In this document: positions 12,701-24,282 of the stretch, one piece after another
Layout: each line of letters begins with the position of its first letter
How positions within the stretch are numbered: the stretch's first letter is position 1
Assembly: GCA_033439295.1 (NCBI GenBank)
Contig: JAVTLE010000014.1
Coordinates: forward strand, 1,922,001-1,986,000
Direction of reading: 5' to 3'
DNA length: 64,000 nucleotides
Source of the DNA: Deuterostichococcus epilithicus
Taxonomy: Eukaryota > Chlorophyta > Trebouxiophyceae > Prasiolales > Stichococcaceae
Made by a program: the position numbers and the translations under genes
The notes under the pieces: model-generated
Told to the model about the DNA's origin: nothing
Database searches by the model: none
What the model saw: the letters and a program-made list of their open reading frames with translations, nothing else

Positions 12701-15700
12701 GCAGCATATGAGCAGCGCTGATTTCGTCAAGGTTTCGAACATTGCTGTGGATGTGTAGAGATGAGCTGGCGACACTTGTGCAGGCGGCCAAGATCACCAG
12801 CCAGCTGGCGTATGAGCAGCGCGCAGACGCCAAGGAGCCTGTCAAGGCGCTGCAGGCGGAGATCGAGGCCGCCAAGAAGCGCCTCGAGAAGTTGCGCGAG
12901 GTGCGCCGCACAGCGTCAGCGTCGATGTGGTTGGGGGTCCCGGCCGCTGCGAGTTCTGTCGGGGATCCATGGCAGGCAGTGCTTCTGTTGTGCACTGCCA
13001 TAAGATAATCACCCCCGCGGGGATCAACCCATTTCTACTGCCGCATTGCCGCCCGGGGCCTCTGCCCGCTCCACCCCTCACGCTGCCAGGCCGCTGCAGC
13101 CGGAGGGCGCACACCCTGGAGGTTTCTGAGGGGAAAAAATCCTGTCGCAGGACGAGGGGGCGCTTGCGGCGGCGGCGGCGACCGTGGAGGGCGAGCTGGC
13201 GGAGCAGCTCACGGAGGTGGCGGCGCTCAACGCCAACGCCGAGCAGGCCGAGAAGGAGGCTTCCGAGCTGCGCAGGGCGGCCGCCCGTCACCAGAAAGAC
13301 CGTGAGTGCTTCGTTTGCCCGTCTTCTGGCAGCTGCATGAAGTTCACCTCGACCAGTAGGTCCAGAGGCTATGAAAATGTCCTGGCTGCTGCACGGTCAG
13401 CTGTTGGCGCAGGAGCAGATTGGAAGCACGTCATGCGCTCCGCCTTGCTGGCTCGTGCCCGTCCCCTGTGAGCTTCGTGTCACGAGACAACATTGCCAAG
13501 GGACGGCGTCTGACATGCACGCAGTCGCGAGTGCAAAGCGGGCGCTGGGGTCGCACCAGGCTGCGCTGGACCAGCTGCAGACGCGCCGCGTCGACGCCCT
13601 CAAGGCCGCCGCCATGGACCAGGTGTGCCGCGGTCGCCTGCCACCGAAACTGCTGCTGCGGTCGGCTGCCGTCTCCTGTCCTGCTGCAGAGGACGGTCCC
13701 CGCGCTGTAGTGGATCACCACCTGCATCAAGCAAGCATCCTGCATTCGAACAGGTGGCCTGCCAGGGCAGGGCATCAGTTCCTGACCCGCCCTGCTCGTC
13801 GAACGCCCAGGTGGAGCTGCCCAAGCGGGACGGCGGTGGCGCGCAGCCGATGGACACGGACGATGGCGCGGGCACGGACCCCGGCGCAGGCGACGATGAC
13901 GCCGTCGCCGCACTGGACTACAGGTGACAATCGAGCTGCAACGCGTCCGCTTCCCCTCAGTCCGCCCCTTGAGCGCATGCCTCGTTGGAGCAGGCTCCGC
14001 AGCCCCTGTGCAGTCCTGCGGTCGCTGCAGTGGTCACGTCGTGAGCGGTTGCTGAGCGACGTTCCCGACCCGTGCAGCGCCCTGAGCCGCGCGCAGAAGG
14101 CGGCGCGCAGCGCGGCAGAGCGCGACAAGGTCGACGCTGAGTTCCGCGCCGGCATCGAGGAGCTGGCCGCCTCGTTGGAACGCACTGCGCCCAACCTGAA
14201 GGTCAGAGTCCGCACGAGGTCGCATGGCGCCTGTTGGTCCCTCTCGTCTGGAACCCCGCTGCAGTGCAGCAGGCGCTGTGTTTAGGACAGCAGCAGACAC
14301 TCGGGCTCCCTGGTTGCAAGGCCCGGTAGGACATTGCCCTTCTGCGCCGCTCGCTGTGCCGCTCACGCACCACCAGGCACATGCATCGCTGCTGGCGCCT
14401 GTCGCCTGGTCCATGCCCGCCTCCAGCCCTCCTCGAAGCGGCGCGCTGGCAGCACCAGGCGAACACGCTGCGCGCGATGGCTCAGGCGGTGGAGCAGTAC
14501 CAGGCGCTGCCCAGGTTGTCGCCGTGCCGCCCGAGCGGCGCCAGGCGAGTGCATCGCCCTTCCGCAGCCGACAAACTGAGGTCAGAGGGATTGCTCCGCA
14601 GGCGGTGGAGCAGTACGAGGCGTTGCGCAGCAGGGAGGCGGAGCAGGCAGCGGAGGTGGAGGAGGCTCGGTCCACGTCGAAAGCCGCCATCGGCACCTTC
14701 AACGACGTCTCGCGCCGCCGCTTCGACCTGTTCATGGCTGCCTTCGACCACGTGGCCGCCGAGATCGACCCCATCTTCAAGGTCTGCCCCTCGCACATGT
14801 TGGGCCGCATGTGGCCACCTGCTCGGTCCTTGTCACGCGCACAGTGGCGTGTGCCTGTGCTTTCGATATCTGACCTTCGCGCGTCGCGCGAGCCTGCCCT
14901 TGCTGGCTGCGGCGCCGTTTGGAACAGGCGCCTGCTCAGCATGGCACACTGCCGCTGCTGTGCCTCCGGCTTGCACCTGCTGTCTGCCAAGCTTCCGGGG
15001 ACCGCTTGACCCACCACCGCTGCTGCGCGCCGCAGGAGCTGACCAAGAGCAGGTTACACCCTGTTGGCGGGCAGGCGTATCTGAGCCTGGAGGACAGCGA
15101 GCAGCCCTTCGGCTCCGGCATCAAGTTCACGGCGATGCCGCCGACCAAGCGCTACCGGGAGATGGACCAGCTGTCTGGCGGCGAGAAGACCGTCGCCGCG
15201 CTGGCGCTGCTGTTTGCCATCCACAGGTGCGCCCGACGTCGCTGGAGCGGGGCACTGCGAGCATCTCCGTGGTTGTCTGCAAACTGCCTTAGTGCACCTG
15301 GGCTTGCCTCGAGGCAGATGCGGTGGACGATCAGTGCGTGAGGCGGGGCCAGGAGGGGGGGAGGAGAGGGCGCAACTCTGCGTGTGTCAATGCAGCTCCA
15401 GTGCAGCTGCAGTGCGCGCCGCGCCCGCATGCTTCTCCTGAGCAAGACCTAGGACGGACAACCCTGTGTGCGCGCATGTGCAGCTTCCAACCGTCGCCGT
15501 TCTTTGTGCTGGACGAGATCGACGCGGCGCTGGACGCTGTGAACGTGTCGCGCATCGCCAATTATATCCGGGAGCGCACCCGTGACGGCGCCCCCGGCGG
15601 CTTCCAGTCCATCGTCATCTCTCTGAAGGTAGGCCGAGCATCCCCTAGCTGCAGTTTGCAGCCCTTCCGGCCAGTCGCCTGATTCGGATCACCATTCAAT

Positions 15701-15938
15701 GATCCTGATGCGCATGGGGTTGTTTCGAACCTGTACGCGCTGCTTCTGCACGTGCACCCTGCGAGTCTGAGGATGAGTTGGGAATCGTCTTCCGGCATGC
15801 TGATGCGCTTTCTACCCGTGCGATGCGCAGGACATTTTCTTTGAGAAGGCGGATGCGCTGGTGGGCGTTTCGCGTGACCCGGACCACGGCGCCACCGCCA
15901 TCCTGACCTTCGACCTCAGCCAGCACGGCGAGCCGTGA
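6732..15938 (+). CDS. SMC1: Cohesin core subunit SMC1
   Basis: Exons: 6732-7017, 7215-7387, 7558-7794, 8013-8150, 8310-8405, 8622-8775, 9082-9242, 9473-9542, 9697-9823, 9986-10122, 10306-10496, 10714-10823, 11035-11221, 11785-11970, 12206-12427, 12784-12900, 13151-13301, 13525-13622, 13811-13923, 14078-14201, 14602-14781, 15036-15226, 15484-15628, 15831-15938. Every junction closes in phase, giving 1233 aa, the size of animal SMC1. Walker A GPNGSGKS is at 40-47; NFLVFQGDIESVA is SMC1-specific. Two coiled-coil arms flank a hinge (GRVTELASATSGKYNIALAV to TLDGTLINRAGVMTGG). The C-terminal head has LSGGEK (~1132) and Walker B FFVLDEIDAALD (~1155). SMC1 pairs with SMC3 and kleisin in the nuclear cohesin ring for sister-chromatid cohesion and DNA repair. 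At least four introns start with GC (7018, 9243, 10123, 10824) and probably a fifth at 12428. Three introns carry echo copies of the next exon's start. Confidence 0.96.
11687..11708 (+). repeat. Echo of SMC1 exon 14 start inside its upstream intron
   Basis: A 22-nt near copy (20 of 22 identical) of 11785-11806, the first bases of the real exon, lies 98 bp upstream. The copy has no AG directly in front of it. Confidence 0.75.
12677..12718 (+). repeat. Echo of SMC1 exon 16 acceptor and start
   Basis: 37 of 42 nt match 12781-12822, 104 bp upstream, including the CAG acceptor. Read in frame, the copy gives VQAAKSTSQAAYEQR followed by a stop; the real exon context gives VQAAKITSQLAYEQR. It looks like a decayed duplicate 3' splice site with exon start. 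Confidence 0.85.
14483..14510 (+). repeat. Echo of SMC1 exon 21 acceptor and start
   Basis: 26 of 28 nt match 14599-14626, 116 bp upstream, including the CAG acceptor. In frame the copy gives AVEQYQALP where the real exon gives AVEQYEALR. Confidence 0.85.
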
Positions 15939-16157
15939 CTGCGCTGGCTAATTGCGTGATGGCGAACAGAAAGCTGTACGAAAAAAGTGGGGTTCGGTGC
16001 CTGCTGCTGCATGTGCGGTGCTTCAAATGGTTTTAAACTCGCACAGCGTTGGGCAGTCATTTCGAGCAGTCGCCTCTCTCCCACGAGGTGACTCGCGGCT
16101 CAAGGGAGACAAGGATATACTAAGTTCACAGATACCACTGCCAGTCTGACTCTGCAT

Positions 16158-17381
16158 TCAATCGGTGGTTGCACCCTCCGACACAGCAGCCACCATGCGC
16201 CGCAGCGATTGCCTGGCAAAATGCTTCTGGTGGAACCTGACGAGCGGGTAAATCAGCTGGGCCAATGGCGTAGCCGGCTTTGAGATCGTGTAGATCTCGT
16301 ACCTGCGCAGAAAGCACCACATTGGATTGACAGGTCGGGCGGGTCGGAACCACCCATGTTGATGCATAGTCAATTTTGCCACATGGGCCTTGAGGGCGCC
16401 AATAACGTCAGCAACGTCTCTTGCGCTACTTACCACACCGAGTTGTCAGCCTGGTGCCACTCCACAGCGAAACGCTCCTCGCCTACCAGCTGATGCCCCC
16501 GCGTCGTGGAGGTGGCAAACACAAACCTCTCGCCCGGGCCTGCAGACCATTGCAAAGGTCACGAGTCCTTGACCACAAGGCTGTCCCGTTGCAAACTTGC
16601 CGGCATGACTCAGATCGACATGCCAGCACGTATCCATGGCAGCAGTTGCCTACCATCATCCGTGGTGGCGGTTGTGGTGCCGGCTGTGGCGTCGGCCGGC
16701 ACCAGCTGCCGGTTGACGGTCAGGCTTCCGGGCCAGCGCGGCAGGCGCGCCTTCTCGCTGCGGCTGTACACCACCTCCAGCGGCAGGCGGTTCCACAGGA
16801 AAATGGACCTTGCGCTGACGCACACCTTCTCACCCCTGCCAATGGCGGGCCTGTTGGTCTGCACCCAGCCTGATGCAGCCGTCAGCACCTTGGAGATTTT
16901 CACAGCCTGCCGCAACATGCCGTTGCAAGGACTGTTGTCAGGACCACATTCGAGGTTCCGCCTCACCTAGATCCATGTGCCGCCACAGCTTCAGCATCTG
17001 CTTAGCTTTGTCGAAGTGCTTCCGGCCCGAACCCACCTGCGGAATGCTGCCAGACATCAGAGGACCAGCAGCAGCAGCGGCCTTTGTTGTGTGCGTTAGC
17101 GGACAGCACGTAACAGCCCACCTGCACTCTGTTGTGATCGAGCACCCAGCCTTCCATCACTGGGCCCAATGCCAGCGGCGGCGCGTGCTCTGTGGCGGCA
17201 ACATGCGGGTGGTTGAATGCGCCCCTGCGGCATGTGCGCAATGAGCATGAGCCGGGGCGCAGACAGTGCGCGATGTATCATGTTTAAAGTGTCGAGCAGC
17301 GCACCCGGGCGTGCTCGCAAGCAGGCTCTGCATCGCCTGCGGAGACGGCCGTCGCAGCGACAGGCATTCCCAGCCCCACAT
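16158..17381 (-). CDS. DUF1990 / UPF0548 family protein
   Basis: Exons in gene order: 17381-17305, 17224-17122, 17036-16967, 16869-16654, 16539-16434, 16302-16158; 238 aa with all phases closed. It matches the plant UPF0548 layout: an N-terminal RRPSP segment, GAFNHPHVAATE, EGWVLDHNRVQVGSGRKHFD, HMDLGWV, a central strand with LWNRLPLEVVY, GHQLVGEERFAVEW, and the end VWYEIYTISKPATPLAQL plus a basic RFHQKHFARQSLRRM. The family is widespread in plants and actinobacteria and has no established biochemical function. It is convergent with SMC1 (219 bp between stops) and divergent from the polyQ gene. The start MWGWECLSLRRPSP is the only Met fitting the family N-terminus. Confidence 0.87.
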
Positions 17382-18305
17382 CCGCCGCTGTCGCTGTCGT
17401 GGGTGCAAGGTGGTGGGCTGCGGGGCTGCCCGGTGCACAGCCTCAGACGCGAGCGAGCAGCACGTCTGTCAGCATCAGCGGCACAATTTGAGGTGCGCGG
17501 ACCGCAAAGCTCCTACAATACGGACGACCCTGTCTTCATGTGAACCCGATGCAGGGCCGAAGGGGCTGTCTGCCGAGCAAACTGCCGCACAAGGCACGGC
17601 AGCTCGCGTGAAAATGATCCCGGCTGCTGTACGTGCAAGGCGGTGTTCACACTCCAATGTGCGTCCCTGCGCACACTTGCACTTGTGTGGAAATAAATAT
17701 GCAGGGGTGAACGCGTGAACCGCAAACCCACCCGGCAGGGGGGTCCACCCGGCAGCTGAGGTCTAGCCAAAGTTTGGCTGCCAAACCCCGAAAACTGCAA
17801 AATTCCGGTTTCGTTCAGGATTCCCGTTTTGGCTCACTGCCCTTCTGAGCTGCGCGTGGTACCACCTTCAGCCACCTCCTGCAGCGGCAGCCGCGTGGCG
17901 GTCGTCGGGCTTTGTGCAACTGCACTTAGTGCAGTGAGGGAGCGAGGGCGGAGGCAGCACGGCTGCCCAGCTGGAGCATGGGCTGCAGGAGCGAGAGACC
18001 GAACAGCCCGACGTGACCTTGAGGTCGAGAAGGTCAGCTGGCAGCGAAGTACGTTGCAGGGTTGAACAGCAAACCCCTGCTTTGCCGTGCTCCATGCTCC
18101 CGGCAGCATCGCTTTACTTGCCGGCACCTTGCACGTTGCTAAGGAACGTGGTCAACCCGACTCGACTCGCGATCCATCTCCTGATGCTGCCTGCACAAGC
18201 CTGTGATGTGTTGTCGCAGGAACCTGGCGGCTGGGGTTTTCAACGCTCGCACACTTTGAGCACGCACCCCTGCGCTGGCAATAGTAAGACGACCCCTCCT
18301 GGGTG
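17382..18305. promoter_or_regulatory. Divergent intergenic region, 924 bp
   Basis: Separates the DUF1990 start (-) from the polyQ gene start (+). It contains a 15-bp dyad AGCCAAAGTTTGGCT at 17765-17779 and two ACCCGGCAG copies nearby. Upstream non-coding exons of the polyQ gene cannot be excluded. Short ORFs here look like chance. Confidence 0.45.
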
Positions 18306-19480
18306 ATGGACGAGCGGCAGGAGCTGGGCCTCGTGGACCGGCAGGTATCGGGAGGCTCGACGGCAGGCGGGCCATCGCTACCGGACGGCAGCGTCGGGTT
18401 CAAATCAGGATTCTCCTGCGGCCGGTGAGACGGGCGTCACATCTTCGTGAATTGCTGTGTCGTGCTGCCCTGCACTGCTGCTGTACGCCACCCCTCAAGC
18501 CACTTCGATTCAGGAAGGCGTTGTGACTGGGCTGGCGTGGCCAGAGTGCTTGAGCCCCGGTGCTGACCTGCGACGAACACGGATTGCTGTCAGCAAGTGG
18601 CCCTCCACCTCAGCCCCCTGGTACAGCACCGCCAGCCGCAGCTCACCGTGTGGCAACTTTTTGGTATGCCAGGGGCCGTCGGCTGCAGCCTGCTGCGGGC
18701 GCCCAGCGGCGGCAAGCAGATGCGGAGGCCACATCGATTGGTCCGCCGCCTCGCGACCTGCAGCTGCCGTCGTCGCCTGACAACCAGCACTACTCCGTGT
18801 CACCCAGCGGGTGTGCCTGGGGTTCCATTATTGTGTCGCTGCACCATTGCATGTCGGTTGCGCCTCAGACCATGTGTGCGCAGTACTGCTGCTCATCTGT
18901 GGTACATGGTGGTGATTGTCACGCTGAAAAGATCGACCATGCAAAGCTAGCCGCTGGATCTAGGCTGGCAGGCCATTCCATTCTAGAGGTTGACACATCA
19001 GTGGGCTGTGTGCAGAAGCTCAGCATCGGCTGTGAAGGGGCCGTACAGCAGCAGCACCTGGCAGACGTCGGCGACGCCGCCAGAGGCAGGGCGCAACAGC
19101 GGGCCAGCAGCCATAAGCGGCCCAGGCAGCGGCGGCCCGCAGCCAAGCGCTGTGGCACTGGCTTCGGCAGCCTCAGCACCGCCCGGCTTCCAGCGCATCG
19201 TGCCGCCAAAGCAGCAGCAGCATGGCGGCGATGGTGAGGCGGCGGCGGCGCAACGCGGGCAGCTGCGCGTGAGCACTGCACAGCTGAACGGCAGGAGCAC
19301 GCCGCCGATGGCCATGTCGCAGGCGCCGGCGGCCGGCCACCCTGGCGGCAGCGTCCACGGCTATGGGCTGGCGGTGCCGCCGCAGCCGGTCAGCATGGCG
19401 CCTTCGGCAGCGCTGGACATTCCGGCCGCCAGCCACGCATTGCTGGCGGCGGTGCAGCAGCAACAGGTCGCGCAGGCGGC

Positions 19481-19515
<35 letters not shown>

Positions 19516-21093
19516 CGGCGGCAGCGGCTGCGGCGGCAGCAGCGGCAGCGGCTGCAGCGGCTGCAGCGGCAACCCAGTCGTTCAGGACGAGCATCGGTTC
19601 GCCGTCTCGAAGCAGCGCCAGCGGGCTCACCATTCCCGTGTCATCGTCGGCGGGTTTTCACACTCCCAGCAGCCGCAGCCACATCAGCCCGCCGCAGGGT
19701 GGCTATGAGGCCCTCGCGGCCGCCGCCAGCCAGACGATGCAGTCCGCTTACGACGCCTCGCATTCGCCCGGCGCCAAGCCGGACGACCGCATGGCGGTCG
19801 CTGTCAGCAACGCGGCGCTGGCCGCCGCTCTGTCGCAGGCCAACCCTGCGGCCCTGTACAACATCCCCGCGGCCGCCTACGAGTCCTTTGCGGCTGCCAT
19901 CAGTGCCGGCGGCGGCGCCTTCAGCCCCCCGCCCGCGCCCCGCCGCACCTCCAGCAACGTCGATGACGAGTACAGGGCGGCGTTCGAGGGCGGGGACGGC
20001 AGCGGCAGCGGCTTCTTCGGCTCCTCGCCCTCTGGCCTGGCCGGCTCAGCGTCGTACAACAGCCTCATGCCAGCTGGCAGCATGCTCGCGCAGATGGCGG
20101 CGCAGCAGCAGCAGCAGCAGCAGCAGCAGGCGCAGCTGGCTGCGCAACAGCAGGCGCAGCTGGCTGCGCAACAGCAACAGCAGGCTCAGCAGCAACATCA
20201 GCAGCAGCAGCAGCAGCAGGCGCACGCTGCGGCGCTGCCAACGTCGCAGCAGCTGTCGGTCTCGATGACTGAGGAGCAGCAGCAGCAGCTGGCACGGCAC
20301 AGCAGCAGCGCGGCGCAGCTGGCCGCCAGCCAGCACATCGCCAAGCTGGAGGCGACGCACAAGCTGGCCGCGAGCCAGCACCTGGCCGCGAGCCAGCACC
20401 TGGCGGCCGCGCAGAATCTCGTGGCGGCGCAGCAGTTGGCAGCGGCGACCGCGGCACAGGTGTCAGGCTTTGACACTGGGCATGTGCTGAGCCCGCTGTC
20501 GCGCAGCACCTCGCATGCCGCGCAGCAGGTGGCATTCACTTCTCGTGGCTGCTTGGACGGACGTGTATGTGGCCTCTGGTGTTGCCAGTGCCGTCTTCTT
20601 GTTGAAGTGCCACGCAGTCCGGATTGTCTTCAGATGGCGCTTACATGTGCCACTTCTACTGCTGCTGCGGATGTTTCTGGTTGGTAACAGCGCCAGAACC
20701 CGCTCTCACGATGTCCTAATGATGCTGTTGCTGTGTCCGGCAGGCTGCGCAGCATGCAGCGCAGCAGGCGCTCGAGGGGCGTGTGCTAAGCCCGTCGCTA
20801 CAGCAGCAGGCTGCCCACAATGCGCACCAGCAGCACCAAGCAGCCGCGGCTGCGGCGGCGGTGCAGCAGCAACAGCAGCAGCAGGCGCAGCAGCAACAGC
20901 AGGCGCAGGCTCAGCAGCAGCACCAGCAGCAGCAGGCGGCGCAGCAGCATGCTCAGCAGCAGGCGCAGCAGCAGTTCGACATGGCTGCGCACGTGTCGTC
21001 TCAGATGCCAATGCCGATTCCTATGTCGGCGCAGTTTGACACACTATCCCGGACATCGTCGCACGCTTCGCACGCATCGTCCATGGTGTCCGT

Positions 21094-21185
<92 letters not shown>

Positions 21186-21648
21186 CGCCATTCAATGGTG
21201 GTCAGGCGCAGCAGCAGCAGCAGGCGCAACAGCAGCAGTCGCCCTTCAATGGCAGTCAGCCGCAGTCACAGTCGCCGTTCAATGCGGCCCAGCCCAGCCC
21301 GCATGCGTCTATGCCCATGCAGTCGCCGATGCAGTTCGACAGCGGCGCACAGGGCCTGACGCCTCAGCAGCTGGCAACGATGCAGCAGCAGGCCGCCGCC
21401 GTCAACGCCGCCCTGGCCTCGCAACAGGGCCAGGCCGCGCAACAGCAGGCGCAGCAGCAGGCCGCCGCCACACAGCAGCAGCAGCAGGCTGCGGCACAGC
21501 AGGCGGCACAGCAGCAGGCGGTGCAGCAGGTTGTGGCCGCGCAGCAGCAGCAGCAGGCCGCAGTGGCTGTTGTTGCGGCTGCGGCGGCGCACCAGCAGGC
21601 TCTGCAGCAGCAGCAGNACGCGCAGCAGCAGCAGGCTGCCGCCGCCGC

Positions 21649-21687
<39 letters not shown>

Positions 21688-24282
21688 GGGGACCGAGGTG
21701 CTGTCGCCGACGGCGCATGCGTCTTCCGTGCACGCGCAGCAGGCGGCCGTGCAGCAGGCGGCGATGGCAGACGTGGCATTCGAGGCCCGGGGGGGCATGT
21801 TTGCCGGCGGCGCGGGGATGCCGGCATCCGCATTTCCCGGCGGCAGCCTGCAGCAGCCAGGCTTCGAGGCACTGGCCAATGGCGGACCGGCCTTTGACGC
21901 TGCTTTCGCCCGCCAGCGCGGCCTGGCCAAGTATCCTGTGCCGCCCATCAAGCCGCCGGACCTGGCTGACTTTGTGCCGGTGGGTCACTCAGCGCCAGCA
22001 AGCCCTAGTGCCTGGCATGATCATGTGTGTTGTAGCCTTGTCACGGCGGGTCCTTGTCTACTCTGGTTGACCTGCCATGGGTCCCCCCTCAATTCTGACT
22101 CGTGCCCTCCAAGGGCCTGTGTGGTCGCAGATGCTGACATACAGCCTATCGAGCCTGTTGCTGAGTTGGTGACCATGACAAGCCGTGTGTGCAGGTCGTG
22201 CAGTATGACAAGGTGAAGCGGGAGGCAGCCCGCCTGGCCGCCGAGGTGGAACGGCTCGACAAGGAGGTCATACGTCAGAAGACACTGCGGTGAGCACCTT
22301 TGCTCTGTCATCTCGACGCCGCAGGCTCTCTGCAACGTCGGCTCGACTGTCAGTGACTCTCACAGCCGGCAAGGGTTGCGCCGCCACCCATCAGATGGAA
22401 CACTGCGCATGTGCCGCCACTGGCATTGCTGCATGTGATCCAAGGAGCATCCACAGAGTGTGTGACGTGGCGATTTTCGCTGGTGTACGCAGAGAGACTG
22501 AGCGCAACGAGTTTGCTGAGGCCAAGGAGCGCCTCAAGCACAGCTGGGCTGCCGACCGTGACGACTTTGCGCGTGTCAAGGACGCCCTGAAGAAGAAGAA
22601 TGCGGACCATCACGTGCAGAATGGCCGCCTGTCGCAGGCACTCAAGGTGTGGCCCTCCCGCCCCGTGCGTGCCACTGTCTTGTTCAGGCAGTCTCACGAC
22701 GCTCTCGTCTGTCATCCCCTGCCCAGTCCGTCGGGCGCCAATCGGCGCTTGTCTAGTGCCTGCTGGAAACTGCGTCAGGGGTGGCCCCCCTTTGCAGCCC
22801 AGCTGCAGGACTGAACCGGTGCAACACCGCAGCACGTGTCATGCTCCCTCCAGCTCCTGTCATACTGCACGAGTCTGGGTCAGCATCCCGAGGGACCCGC
22901 CCGCTGCCGGTGCATGCGCAGGAATCAGAGGCGGTGGCGCGCAGCCTGCGGGAGCTGTGCCTCCACGCCGCCATCCCGCTGCCGCCGGAACTGGAGGGCC
23001 CCGTCAACAGCGAGCATGCAGGCGTCGCCGGCTCGGACCTCGGCCGCAGCGGCGCCTCTGNCGCCGGCGTTGCCGCCGACAGGGCCGGCGAGCGCGCCGC
23101 CGCGCCGGACGGCGCCCCCGCCCGCGGTCCGCTGGCGGATTTGAGGATGGCGTCGAGTGGCAAGTCACCCAACACCTCGGACTCTTCGGGTATGGGTACG
23201 GCCGCGGCTTCGGCGGTGGCGGCGGAGGATGCGGGAGGCGTCACCGAGGCGGCCCCATCCGCAGTGGTCTCCGCGCCGCCGGCAGAGCCTTCCGCAGCCA
23301 GGGCGGGCGGTGCGGCGGAGGCAGCGGATGGTGCGGGGGCGCTGCCGCCTGCGGGGACGCCGCCGGGCGGCGTCGCGGCGGGCGCGGTGCCTGTGGTCAT
23401 CGCCATCGCACAGCCCATCGCCGCCGGCATGGAGGCAGGCGATCCGCAGGCCATTGCGTCCGCTGCCACCGCTGCTGCCACCGCGGTGCTCTCGCAGGTG
23501 CGCGCAGCTCTCCAGGGTTGTGTGAATTCACTTCATTTCTGCGAGTCATGCCTTGCAGGCGATGCCAAGCGCTGCATGTATTGACTTTGGTCGGCTTTTG
23601 CGCACCCTCGCGTTGAACACCCGGTGTAGTTCGTGAGCTCGATTTCTGCTCTGGTCTGCAGAACACGCCAGCTTCGGACAGCGGCAACGGCAGCACTGGC
23701 GGCGAGCTCGCGGCTGCCGAAGCGGAGCTGGCGGCGGCGGAGCCGGCGGCGCCCGACACGGCGGCCGCAGCGGCCGCAGCGGCCGCCACTGCCGCCGCGG
23801 CACTGGGGCAGCTGGCTGCGGCGCTGACGACGCAGTACCAGGAGCAGGCTGAGGCAGCGGCGGTGCTGTCGCCGCCCAACGAGCCGGCGGCGGCGGCCGG
23901 GGAGAGGGACGGCAACGCTCCCTCTTCTGCGGCCGCCGTCAACGGCGCGAGCCGCAGCCCAGCGCCTGGTGAGCAGGGCCCTGTAGATGTGGTGGCTGCT
24001 GCTGCCAAGGCCCTGGCCGGCCTGTCTAGCCTGGTGACTGCCAAGCCGGCGACGCCGCCGCCGGCAGCTGTGCCCGATGCGGCGGCCCAAAAGCCGTCGC
24101 CCGTAGCTGCTGCGAGCCAGACGGCGCCGGTTGCGGCGCCGGCGCCTCCGCCGCCTGTGGCACGACAGCCCGCCGGCGCCTCCGAGGCCGGCCTGGCGCA
24201 AGGGCAGGCCGGTGGCGAGGCGCAAGGGCAGGCTGGTGGCGAGGTGCCACTGCAGCTAGACTCAACACAGCCAGACCAGTGA
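18306..24282 (+). CDS. Giant polyQ/polyA low-complexity protein with C-terminal coiled coil, function unknown
   Basis: Exons: 18306-18424, 18598-18810, 19016-20528, 20744-21979, 22195-22289, 22493-22646, 22922-23497, 23662-24282; about 1508 aa. All phases close, but the first junction uses an AAG acceptor and is the weakest. Residues 90-1030 are Gln- and Ala-rich, with Q tracts at about 19483-19514, 20104-20130, 21095-21184 (30 pure CAG) and 21652-21686, and repeats such as SPFNG and AASQHL. A charged helical part follows (YDKVKREAARLAAEVERLDK to ARVKDALKKKNADHH), likely a coiled coil. The tail is Ala/Pro/Gly-rich. No enzymatic domain was recognised. Low-complexity regulators of transcription or RNA granules look like this; that is inference only. 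Two ambiguous bases (near 21617 and 23061) lie inside. Confidence 0.7.
21095..21184 (+). repeat. Pure (CAG)30 coding microsatellite
   Basis: Thirty uninterrupted CAG triplets encode Q30 within the polyQ protein. Pure CAG of this length is expected to be length-variable and hard to sequence. Confidence 0.97.

Noticed and set aside
14034-15017. Long minus-strand ORF (327 codons) across SMC1 exons 20-21
   Set aside because: It is the antisense shadow of GC-rich coding sequence. The + strand gives SMC1 with all phases closed.
21095-21184. Repeat array as a CRISPR candidate
   Set aside because: Simple triplet repetition with no spacers, in a eukaryotic gene.
19361-22070. Long ORFs in other frames of the polyQ gene (poly-Ser, poly-Cys, poly-Leu)
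   Set aside because: They are the AGC, TGC and CTG readings of the same CAG repeats. Only the Q frame joins the neighbouring exons.
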